A program made the position numbers and the translations under genes. DNA of 64,000 nt from contig NZ_CP068595.1 in NCBI RefSeq assembly GCF_016772475.1, positions 3,720,001 to 3,784,000 on the forward strand. The letters run 5' to 3'. Source of the stretch: Paenibacillus sonchi (GTDB taxonomy: Bacteria > Bacillota > Bacilli > Paenibacillales > Paenibacillaceae). This document shows positions 45,801 to 54,551 of the stretch, one piece after another (the first letter of the stretch is position 1; each line of letters starts with the position of its first letter). The notes below the pieces were generated by a model. The model did no database searches. It saw only the letters and a program-made list of their open reading frames with translations, and had not been told where the DNA came from.

Positions 45801-47536
45801 GAGCCCGTTATCACCAATTGGCTGCTGACCGGTACAGCATCGGTTCAGGCGAGGAGTATTCTCTTTTGCTGAAAGAGCTTTCAAACCGGGGGATCAAACA
45901 TGTCATACACTGCCTGAGCCTCGCCGACGAAAAGATTGCCGGGATAGAAGACTTGCATGCTGCGGAGAACAGGGGGGTGTATAACCTCTATCATTTGGTA
46001 ACAGAGCTGTTGAACGGGCAGTATCATCAGGAACTGAACCTGTTTTTTGTTGCAGACCATACATTTTTGGTGAACCGGAATGAACCAGTGCTGAACCCGC
46101 ATCATGCCGTTCTGTTCGGTATGGCTAAAGTGATCCCGCAGGAATACCCGCAATTCAAATGCCGCTGCATCGATATCGACAGTGCTACAGCCCCAGAAAC
46201 GGTCTGGAAAGAGATTTGCTCCGGCAAAGAGGATTTCCAGGTGGCCTATCGGGACAACACCCGTTATCTCGAACATTTCGAAGAGCGGCGGCTTGAAGCT
46301 GCCGAAGCGGGCGGCGTGTCCCTGAAAGAAAACGGCGTCTATGTGGTGACCGGAGGACTTGGCGGTATCGGACTGGCGGTTGCCCAATATCTATCCGGGA
46401 AGCAACGGGTTCATCTCTGCCTGTTGAACAGGGGAACGCTGCCGCCCGGCCCAAGCCAAAGCCAAAGGATTCGCCAAATCGAAGCTAACGGGTCTGACGT
46501 AGATTTGTATTCTGTAGACATTTCCGCTCCCAATGAATTGCAGGGTGTGCTGCAAGCCATCCGCACCAAATACGGGCAGATCCATGGCCTATTCCATTGC
46601 GCGGGCATCGCCGGGGAAGGGCTGCTGATCAACAAAGGGAAGCCGGAGATCAAGCGGGTGCTTGAGGCAAAGGTAACGGGGACCTGGTTATTGGATCAGT
46701 ATACGGCCCAAGATAACCTGGACTATTTTGTGCTGTTTTCTTCGGTCACGAGCCTGCTGGGGGGAATGGGACAGGCGGATTATACGGCTGCCAATGCGTA
46801 CCTGGACGGGTTCAGCGACTACAGGCAGGCGAATAACCGCAGGAGTGTTACCATCAATTGGCCTGCATGGAAGGAAGTCGGCATGACGCTGAAATATGAT
46901 ATTCAGGAGGGACGCTCTCCCTTTTTGGGATTGACAGAGGAGCAGGGGATCAGCATCCTGGATGCTGTTTTGCAGCGGAAGCTGTCACGGATTATTGTCG
47001 GTGAAATCAATGAGCGCTATTTCCAGAACGGGGACCTTTCGCTGCCTTTTGCCGTGCCGCCCCAGATGATCTCCCGGGGAGCCGGAGTGTTCCACCCACA
47101 AGAAAAAGCAATAGCAGACGAGCCCACCCTCCCTATCCTGAAAGGCAGAAATGATCATAGCTACAATTCATACGAAATTTCGCTGGCAGCGATGTGGCAA
47201 AAGGTGCTGGGAGTAGCTGAGGTCAATGTGCATCTTCCTTTTCAGGAAACAGGCGGAAACTCCATTCTGGCTGCAAGCCTGGTCAAAGAAATTGACGGCG
47301 TCTATCCCGGTTGTGTCAACATCGCGACATTGTTTGCGTACCCCTCCATTGCCAAAATGGCGGAATACCTTAAGCAAACACAAAGCGAAAGCGAATCATC
47401 ACGGGAAGCAGATCCGAAGGAAGCAAAGCGGATGGAGCTCAGCGATAAGCTATCCGGGTTTGTCGAGGGGAAGGTGCCGATCGAGAATATTTTGCAGTAC
47501 CTGGATAACAACGAGTTGGGGGATGATGATGATTAA
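39881..47536 (+). CDS. Trans-AT-type PKS: KS-KR-ACP-KS-KR-ACP
   Basis: 2551 residues, with no frameshift. An N-terminal helical stretch (residues 1-35, LKKYIYELVASKKLTAKEA) resembles a docking segment. KS 39990-41260 (DTSCSSGLV, ETHGTGT, NIGH). KR 41840-43230 (TGGLGLLG, YTAGN). ACP 43420-43640 (GGDS). KS 43790-45040 (DTACSSSL, EAHATGT, NIGH). KR 45640-46950 (TGGLGGIG, YTAAN). ACP 47170-47380 (GGNS). There is no acyltransferase in either module. Each KS is followed by a short linker and directly by the post-AT segment and KR, so extender units must be supplied in trans. Each module should give a beta-hydroxy unit. The KS sequences (SFGFSGTNCH, GITAPN) differ from those of the AT-bearing modules. 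The C terminus ends in an acidic helix (ILQYLDNNELGDDDD), a likely docking partner for the next protein. Confidence 0.93.
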   Translation: MMDKLKKYIYELVASKKLTAKEATEYITYLQNGNEHRSEEIAVVGISGRFPKAGRVEQFWDNLCSGRDCLDTFPEDRLHDGQALAPGRHLAGGSFKQGGYLDEISFFDAEMFRISPKEALSMEPYQRIMLEVAYDTLVNAGYETQDILGSKTGVFIGRDHVTGIEYRNYAAPDIFRLTGGWPGILASRISYVYNLKGPSVVFDTSCSSGLVGLHFACESLRRNECDMAFVGGISGLFYFPPVKEDGSLDQVESAEEKIRAFDKDAEGTVWGEGCGGLLLKPLSKAAADKDVIYAVIKGSGINNNGLSKGITAPNGEAQEELLKKVWKQAQINPETIRYIETHGTGTILGDTIELNSIINAFQAFTSKKQFCGVGSVKTNIGHLVGASGIVSLIKAVLMLKHGEIPASLHFQTPSPYINLADSALFINDQRSKLEKGNHPVRIGINSFGFSGTNCHVLLEEPPVPLYDNNAENNVFLLTLSARSGQKLVEAAQSLQRFLLTNRSVNLADMCCTASQFRNHFANRLAIMFSSYEDLLAKLKIIKETKELSLWNSHPGISFQLHEVVADTKSQIEAWEIREGEKIALDKTANEVIRELLQKKAGSEMLWEQAARFYIKGASMDWRPLYPGCRKLAMPGNVLERTKYWPAEAKREEVFQDELYYTAEWVEESRLPVGTGAARDTVLLIVHEADAALWEAQLLGKLRGKRCILAELGRPYHKINAEHYHVSNSVEDFSALCGELDISALKQILYAAPSREGLPDSLEECKESFNQTVMNLLYLVKALQAANTMNKDLDIALITKNAHVLQPMDTGSDPFAHTLYGIGKSILQENRSFHVRHIDISNESADMEALPGELEVSSAQYSVALRHGRRYVEVIKRADIAERTGEAITIETGDTFLITGGLGLLGIEVCKYLSQKNKVKLIVLGRTAIPDRESWQSIIMENEDNQLLKKINGILAIEALGFTLDYHCVDICDEAQLRRTVEQIRQDHGSINGVFHCAGVGVGDIEDFGMSGQEFEQRHAVKTYGSWLVYNLTQEFNTGFTLLFSSAVSITGGRGSLAYTAGNAFVDGMAETIRLQGKNVMAVNWSTWEATASKLSLQADKHFFEFLSTHQALQALDLIIRRGMFRTIVGKLNVQNKLLELENLWPFRLAGEIKQALFPKTHQEERPIRQTPVTVKEPEGYTATHRELAQVWADILGLTTISVFDSFHQLGGDSIHAAHLHKQWNERHPGTLDVTDIYRYPTIHEMAGYLDSQRVSQPAALNLDSILEGFKGSKYSKEEAKRLLAEWTEQSSVERLQPAESDDFAIIGYACKFPMAEDAEQFWRNLTTGVGAIRPFPESRRKDTDGYLAAGQISPEGHAYCQGGYLEEIDRFDSAFFHISPREGELMDPEQRLLLENVYQAAEHSGLGGTILSGTRTGVYVGKDTTGRNEYNNRVDILDPLKVTSGSTGILASRIAYYLNLNGPCLVVDTACSSSLTAICLATQALKQGQIDIAIVAGVSLAYLPTQRNSLIDSADEMIRPFDAGANGTMWGEGAGTIILKRMKEAVQDNHVIHAVIKGSEMNNNGTSNGITAPNAEAQEKVLVAAWKAANIDPETISYIEAHATGTKLGDPIEVKGITNAFRRFTNKRQFCAAGTVKANIGHLVGASGMASVIKMIMAFKHKQLPPVLQFQNPNPFIEFADSPIYVNDKLQDWGGSAAPRRCGISSFGFSGTNCHILLEEPPVFTNPQEEKQDWHILALSAKTAASLSALIKRYFHMINGTVTLDLQNICFTANISRGHYEHRIVLLFRTENELRAKFKYLQEAGIPQAADHDQRIYYKASRVSYDQEGLDGDGLLEQDKLKLNKLAESLIEEWSVEETLSAVDNLHKIARLYTDGADIQWDRLYQGQQYRLTELPAYAYEPVRHWIGDPARKGFSPSGKHYHLQWLPDHREQPAGIKPDEGAWLFLGGTGTKSQELLRVLRKQDIELIEVTPGARYHQLAADRYSIGSGEEYSLLLKELSNRGIKHVIHCLSLADEKIAGIEDLHAAENRGVYNLYHLVTELLNGQYHQELNLFFVADHTFLVNRNEPVLNPHHAVLFGMAKVIPQEYPQFKCRCIDIDSATAPETVWKEICSGKEDFQVAYRDNTRYLEHFEERRLEAAEAGGVSLKENGVYVVTGGLGGIGLAVAQYLSGKQRVHLCLLNRGTLPPGPSQSQRIRQIEANGSDVDLYSVDISAPNELQGVLQAIRTKYGQIHGLFHCAGIAGEGLLINKGKPEIKRVLEAKVTGTWLLDQYTAQDNLDYFVLFSSVTSLLGGMGQADYTAANAYLDGFSDYRQANNRRSVTINWPAWKEVGMTLKYDIQEGRSPFLGLTEEQGISILDAVLQRKLSRIIVGEINERYFQNGDLSLPFAVPPQMISRGAGVFHPQEKAIADEPTLPILKGRNDHSYNSYEISLAAMWQKVLGVAEVNVHLPFQETGGNSILAASLVKEIDGVYPGCVNIATLFAYPSIAKMAEYLKQTQSESESSREADPKEAKRMELSDKLSGFVEGKVPIENILQYLDNNELGDDDD

Positions 47537-50500
47537 CCGTAAAGAGATCAATGATCATATTTTACAGTTGTTAAAATCAGGCAACCTGAATCAGGAAATG
47601 GCTGTCTCCATTCTGGAAAAGGTCAACCGCTCCTCAGACGTAAAGCGGCAGGATATTGCCGTAATCGGGATCGCCTGCCGTGTTCCCGGAGCCGATACCC
47701 CCGGCAGTTTTGGGGGAATTTGCTCGGCCGGGTCAACAGCATCGGAGCCTTTCCGGAGGAACGCCTGCAAGACCTCTCTCCGTTTATCCCGGAATTGGAG
47801 GAGCTGCTTGCCCATGCCAATCATCAGGCAGGTTATCTGGAGCAAATCGCCCATTTTGATCATCCGTTTTTCCGGATCGGCGGGAAGGAAGCCATGGCGA
47901 TGGAGCCCTATCAACGGCTGTTTTTGGAGACGGCGTACCATGCGATTGAAGATGCTGGATATGGCGGAGATGCATTGAAGCATTCGAACACAGGCGTATT
48001 CGTGGGATTGGAAACGGCTTATCAGTCCCACTACCGCGCTCTTTTGGAGCATGAGGATATCTCTTCGCTGACAGGCTCTTTGGTAGGTCTGTTAGCCAAC
48101 CGGATTTCCTATTTCCTGGACCTCAGGGGACCCGCCCTTGTTGTAAATACAGCCTGCTCATCCGGACTTGTCGCCTTGCACCAGGCCTGCCTGGCCTTGA
48201 TGAACAAAGAATGCGAAACGGCACTGGTTGGTGGCGTCAACCTTATGGTGATTCCGCAGGCCACAGGGAAATTAAATGATCTGGAGACCTCCCAGGGACA
48301 GGTGAAGGCGTTCGACAAGGATGCCGACGGGACCATTTGGAGCGAAGGAATCACAGCCCTGCTGGTTAAGCCGTTAGAGAAGGCTTTGAAGGACCGGGAC
48401 CCCGTCTATGCGGTCATTAAGGCCAGCGGGGTCAACGCAGACGGGGCCTCCAATGGCTTAACCGCTCCAAATCCGGAGGCTGAGACAGGGTTGTTCATCC
48501 GTACCTGGGAGAAAGCCAAGATCGATCCGCTCTCGATTTCTTATGTGGAGGCCCACGGTACGGGTACACTGCTGGGGGATTCCATCGAATTGCAGGCGAT
48601 TAACGATGCATTTAAAAAATATACAAATACCCCTCATATTTGCGGCATTGGTTCGGTTAAAACCAATATTGGACATACAGTAGCTGCCTCAGGTTTAGCA
48701 TCATTGCTGAAAGTTATATTGTCGTTAAAACATAAAAAAATCCCTCCGTCCCTGAACTATCAGTCCCCGAATCCGTTTGTTGACGCCGATCATTCTGCTA
48801 TCTATGTGAATACGGAGGTGAAAGACTGGGAACGGAGAGATACAGTGCGGCGGGCCGGTGTCAATTCCTTCGGCTTCAGCGGTACGAACTGCCACGTAGT
48901 GGTGGAGGAAGCTCCAGAGATGAACCATCAAGCAGGGGAAGGCACGTCTCCGTTTCATTTCTTAACCTTGTCAGCCGGTTCAACACATGGCTTAGCCCGG
49001 TTAATCCAAGCGTATTATGCCTTTTTGCAGGACAATGATCAGATTGATCTTGAGGATTTATGCTATACCGCCAATACCGGCAGAGGCCATTCTGACAGCA
49101 GGGCCGCGTTCGTTTTTGCTACCAGAGACGAGTTAATGCAGCAGCTGGCAAATGCGGATTCGTCCCGAAACGGTATATCCGGCGGGAATGGCATCTATAT
49201 CAGCGGCAATGTCCAGCGGGAAGCTTCGTTAGCTGCAGAGGAGTTCGAGCCGGACCGCCAGAATCTGCAATTAACGTATGAAAAGCTGGCTGAGCGATAT
49301 GTCGGCGGATTATCCGTCGATTGGGCAGCCCTCTACCCGCACAAGCGGCAAAAGCTGAATTTGCCCGCATATCCCTTTGAAAAGATCAAGCTCTGGCCGA
49401 CAGCGGCTGCCAAATCCGGTTTTGCACTTGAGAAGCAGCCGGATATCCATGATACGGCCAACCCGCATGAAGAAACGCCGCAGTCCCGGCTCTACCACCA
49501 TATTCAATGGCTGCCCGTAACCACAGAACCCTCACCGCCGCTGCATACGGACGAAGAGGCAGTCCTGGTGCTCACCGATTCGACGGATTGGGGCAAAGCA
49601 CTGGCAGGCGAAATCTCCCGGCACAGCCCGCATGTCATTCATGCCCGGCTTGCAGCAGCTTACCAGAGGGAGAGTCCGGCATTATACAGCTTGGACGTTA
49701 CAGAAGCAGACTTCTGCCAATTGATGAAAGATACGGGGGCCATGAAGTTCAGCAAAATTCTTTTGGCTACCGGAATGGAAGACTGTGATACCGGGAGCAT
49801 TAGCGATGAGGAGGAGAGATTAACCCGTACTTTGCATACGCTGCTGTATCTGACAAAGGCATGGGTCAAACAGGAGCTGAGCCGGACAGAGTTTATCCTA
49901 GCCGGGAAGAATGGTCAAAGGGTATTGCCTTCAGACCGGAAGATTTATCCATATTTCGCATCGCTCTACGGAATGGGAAAAGTGATCCGCGAGGAATACA
50001 GCGGACTTCACTGCAGATGCATTGATTGTGATGAATCGGCACCGGTCCGTGAACTCGCCGAAGAGATATTTAGACCATCAGACCATTACCAAATTGCCAT
50101 TCGTGAAGGAAAGAAGTATTACCCGCAATTAACGCCTGTTGATCTGGACGCCTTCGACAATAGTATGACAGGCTTTAAGGAGCAAGGTGTATATGTAATC
50201 ACCGGGGGAACGGGCGGAATTGGCTTGCAGCTGGCACAGCATATTGCCCTGCAGCACAAAGTGAAGCTTGTATTAATCAGCCGTTCCCGGCTGCCTGCGC
50301 GCGAAACCTGGGAAGAGCTGATCCAATCGGCTCAGGAACCGGACGAGAGAGCGGCGCTGATCCGCAGCCTGAAGCATCTGGAGAGCAACGGCTCACAGCT
50401 ATTTACATACAGTGCGGACGTTGCCGAGCTGGACGAATTGTCCCCGGTAATCAGCAGGATTACAAGTCAGCTTGGAAAAATAGACGGGATCATCCACGCA

Positions 50501-53500
50501 GCGGGCCTTCCGGGCAGTGGTCTGCTGATTGAGAAGGACGGGTCGGCGTTCGCCGCCTCCGTCGCTGCCAAAATCAAAGGAACCCGTCATCTGCATCTGT
50601 TGACCCGTGACAACCCGCCTGATTTTCTCCTGTTGTTTTCATCCATTGCTTCTGTAGTGGGCGGCATCTATTTAGGAGATTATGTGGCGGGCAACAGCTA
50701 TCTGGACGCGTTTTCCGGGTTGCCAACCGGACATACCCGGTTGATTTCCATCAACTGGACGACATGGATGAACACCGGCATGGCGAAGAATACAGGCGGC
50801 AGCCTGGATGTGGCCTTTCGCTCTATTTTGCCCCGCCACGCGCTTCATGCCTTCGATCAGATCCTGGGCAAAAAAATAAATAACATTGTGGTCGGCAGCA
50901 TCCAGTTTAATAATGACCTGTTCTGGAACCGCCCCTTGCCGGTTGGCCTGGCTCCTGCGATTAGAGAGCAGATCAAGCATCCGGAAGCCGAAATCGATGT
51001 CCGGCTAACCGGAAGAGCAGATCAGGCCTATTCTGAGATCGAGCAGCAAATTGCCCGGATCTGGGGCAACCTGTTCCAGACGCCGAACATCGATATTCAA
51101 GATAATTTCTATGAGCTTGGCGGCACGTCCATCATGGGCATCAAAATTGCGAACCGGATCAATGAGCAGTACCGTGTGGCTATGACTATTCAGGATGTAT
51201 TTACTCATCTGACAGTAGCATCACTGGGGAAGCTGGTTGAGCAAAAGCTGAGCGCAAAAACTGAAGCCGGGGCGGTGAATAAACAGGAAGCGGAATACGC
51301 AAAAACAAGTATGCCCTTGTCGCATGCACAAAGGCGTATCTGGTTTTTGCAGAAAATGAATCCGGACCTGGTGGCGTACAACCTGCCCTTTATCCGCTAT
51401 TTTGACATGGCCATTGACTTGGAACTGCTGCAGCAGGCAGCCTCCTTCCTGGCGGGAAGACATCTCCTGATGCGCACGAAATATGTGTTGAAGGACGGAA
51501 ATCCGGTGCAGGAGGTGCTCCCGGCGTATGTGCCGGCCGTTCAATATATCGATGCCGCCGGGCAAAGCGATCCGGAGCTTTTTGTGAAAATGAATATCCA
51601 CCAGCAAAAAATGAAACCGTTCAATCTCGAAATGCCGCCTTATAGAATCTATCTGTACACGATCAGCGATGAGCGGGCTTGCCTCTACATCAATTTCCAC
51701 CACATCCTGACAGACGGCTGGAGCATTGATATTTATTACAGAGAATTGTTCAGCCTGTATCAGGCCTTCCTGCATCAGCAGCCGCCCAGACTTCCAGAGG
51801 TGAAAGAGGATTATTTTGACTGGATTCTGGAACAAAAAGCCTGGGAGGAAAGCGAAGCGTTTGTGGAGCACGAGCAATTTTGGCTGAAGGAGCTTGCCAA
51901 GCCGTTGCCGGTGTTGAGCCTGCCTTCAGACCACAAGGCGCCTGCTGTCCAGACGTATAGAGGCAGCTTTCACAAATTTACGATTAGCGGGGAGCTGTAC
52001 AGAAAGCTGAAGACCCATCTTGAAACTCAGCAGATTACGGCCAACAACTTTCTCTTGAGCGCATATTTTCTGTTATTGCACAATCTGTCGCAGGAGCAGG
52101 ATATTATTATTGGCGTGCCTACTTCAGGAAGGAATGAACAGAAGTGGGAGAGCGTCGCCGGCATATTTATTAATACCCTATGCATCCGCATTCACTTTGA
52201 GGGAATCACCACCTTTATGGATTTACAGGATGCCGTGAAGCACAAGGTATGGTCCGCCATTGATAAAGCCCAGTATCCTTTTGATTTATTGGTGGAAAAA
52301 GTAAATCCCGACCGGGACTTATCCAGAAATCCCATTTACAATGTACTGTTCCAGTTTTATGATAAATTATATTTGGAAAATGAAGGAATCAGCCCGTTCG
52401 AATTAAGCTGTCTGGCCCAGGAAACCAATCAGCAAATCGAGATTTCGTTCGAGTACAATTCGGACATGTATACAGACAGCACCATCTCACAGTTTGCCGG
52501 ATACTTTCTGAATATCATCGGACAGGTTGTGGACAAGCCGGAAGGTCTCCTCCGGGAAATTACCTTGTTGACCCGTCAGGAACAAATTGAGCTATTAAGC
52601 CGCTTTCAAGGAGAGCAGGCGGACCTGGAAGACGGCCAGACGATCCACGGACGTTTTGAAGCGCAGGTGCAAAAAAATCCGCATGCCATCGCTTTAGTGT
52701 ATGAGGAACAGCAGATGACCTTCCGGGAAGTGAACGGGAAGGCCAATCAGCTTGCCTGGATGCTGATGAATAACGGGGTTCAGCGGAATACCCCTGTGGG
52801 GATTTTTGTGGACAGGAGCTTTAGCACAGTCATCGGTATATTAGCGGTTCTGAAGGCGGGCGGAGCCTATGTGCCGCTTGATCCGGGTTATCCTGAAGAC
52901 AGGATCGCTTATATTCTTGCACACAGCGGCACCAAATGGCTGCTGACCGAAAACCGTTATCTCCAGAGCGTGGCAGCATTCGCGCATGATGAAGGGATTC
53001 AGATCATCAATCTGAGTCCGGTTAAGGAACAGAGTGCTGTAAGCCAGATGTACCTTGCGGATTATGAGGATGAGCTTTCCAGAGAGAATCCGCGAACCGG
53101 GGGCCATGGATCGGATCGGATGTATATCATGTACACCTCAGGCTCTACAGGCAAGCCCAAGGGCGTATTGGTTACCCATTCCAATGTCTTGAACTTCGTT
53201 GCCTGGAGCATTGGAGAATTGCAGCTTCAGCCTACGGATGCACTCCTGCTGGTAACCTCAATCAGCTTTGACATTTCAGTGTTCGAGATATTCGCTGCGT
53301 TGTTAAGCGGAGCCCGGCTCTGCATTGCATCTATGGAGCATCTGAAGGACACCGAATGCTTACTGGCCTATATGGAAGCCCAGCATATCACTATCTGGCA
53401 TTCAGTTCCCAGCCTGATGGTCCAGCTCATGACATTGCTCAGGCATCATCCGGACCGGTATCGTCACTCGCCGGTATCACAACAGCTTAGGCACTTAATG

Positions 53501-54523
53501 CTTGGAGGGGAGGCCTGGAGTACTTCATTGGCGGCAAGCCTGCGCGGGACCTTTCCGGAAGCGGAAATCCGCAACATGTACGGCCCGACAGAGGCGACAA
53601 TATGGGTCTCCAGCTACAAGCCGGGCCTGGAGATCGACGAGTCGCATCCGGTCATGCTTATCGGCAGGCCGATTGCCAACAATCGGCTAATCATCCTGGA
53701 CCAGTACGGCAATGTTTGTCCGCCGGGAGTCGCCGGGGAAATTTATATCGCGGGGAACAATGTGACCCAAGGATATTACAACGATGATGAGAAGACGAGA
53801 ATGGCCTTTATCCCTCAGAGCAATGGACAAATCTTTTATAAGACGGGAGATTTGGGAAGATATTTGCCGGAAGGGAATGTGGAGTTCACCGGCAGAAGGG
53901 ACCAATTGGTCAAAGTAAGAGGATACCGTATTGAGCTCGGGGAGATTGAGCAGGCCTTAAAAGAGTTGACCAGTCTGCAGCAGATTGCTGTAACAGCCGT
54001 GAAGGATGGGGAAACCAGCAAAATTGTCTGCCTGTATACCGGAGACCAGCCGGTTCCGCAGAACCAGCTAAAGGATGCGGTAAGGAAAAGGCTTCCTGAA
54101 TATATGATCCCCGCCCAATTTTTCCATGTCGAGCACTTCCTGCTCACGCCAAACGGAAAAATGGATTGGAGGTCGATGGAGAAGTTTGTCAGGGAAACTG
54201 CGGGCAGCATAGAGGCAGCGGGAATCCGGAACGAGGTGGACAAGAAGCTGTCCGGGATGTGGACAAAACTGCTGGGCATCCCTGCTGTCGGCATTCAGGA
54301 GAACTTTTTTGATATCGGCGGGAACTCTCTATTGGTTGTACAGATGCAGGGGATGATCCAACAGGAATTTTTCCAGGACATCCCGATGATGGATCTGTTC
54401 AAATATACGTCGATTGAAAAGATCTCTGATTACCTGCAGGAGCATACGGTAAAAGTATCAAGTGTGGAAACCGGCCAAAAAAGAGCGGACATGAGAAAAA
54501 GACTGCGGAACATGAGAGGTTGA
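47529..54523 (+). CDS. PKS/NRPS protein: KS-KR-ACP-C-A-PCP
   Basis: About 2331 residues after repair of one frameshift at 47708. ATG codons at 47523, 47526 and 47529 are in the same frame; 47529 stands 7 bases after GGGGG and is preferred. The start overlaps the previous stop. KS 47650-48920 (NTACSSGLV, EAHGTGT, NIGH). KR 49500-50880 (TGGTGGIG, YVAGN). ACP 51030-51240 (GGTS). C 51310-52590 (HHILTDG). A 52640-54170 with code DIFHMGMIWK, which I cannot assign. PCP 54230-54450 (GGNS). There is no AT. The N terminus is helical (EINDHILQLLKSGNLNQEMA) and should dock with the acidic tail of the previous protein. The C-terminal tail is basic (KRADMRKRLRNMRG), like those of the other PCP-ended proteins that feed a KS. 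Confidence 0.92.
47708..47711 (+). other. Frameshift (one T missing) at the start of the KS
   Basis: Run of 4 T next to 5 G. Adding one T restores TPGSFWGNLLGRVNSIGAF, the conserved FW motif at the KS N terminus. Confidence 0.88.
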
Positions 54524-54551
54524 CCTCCGCTCCTGTGAAAGGAACATGACC

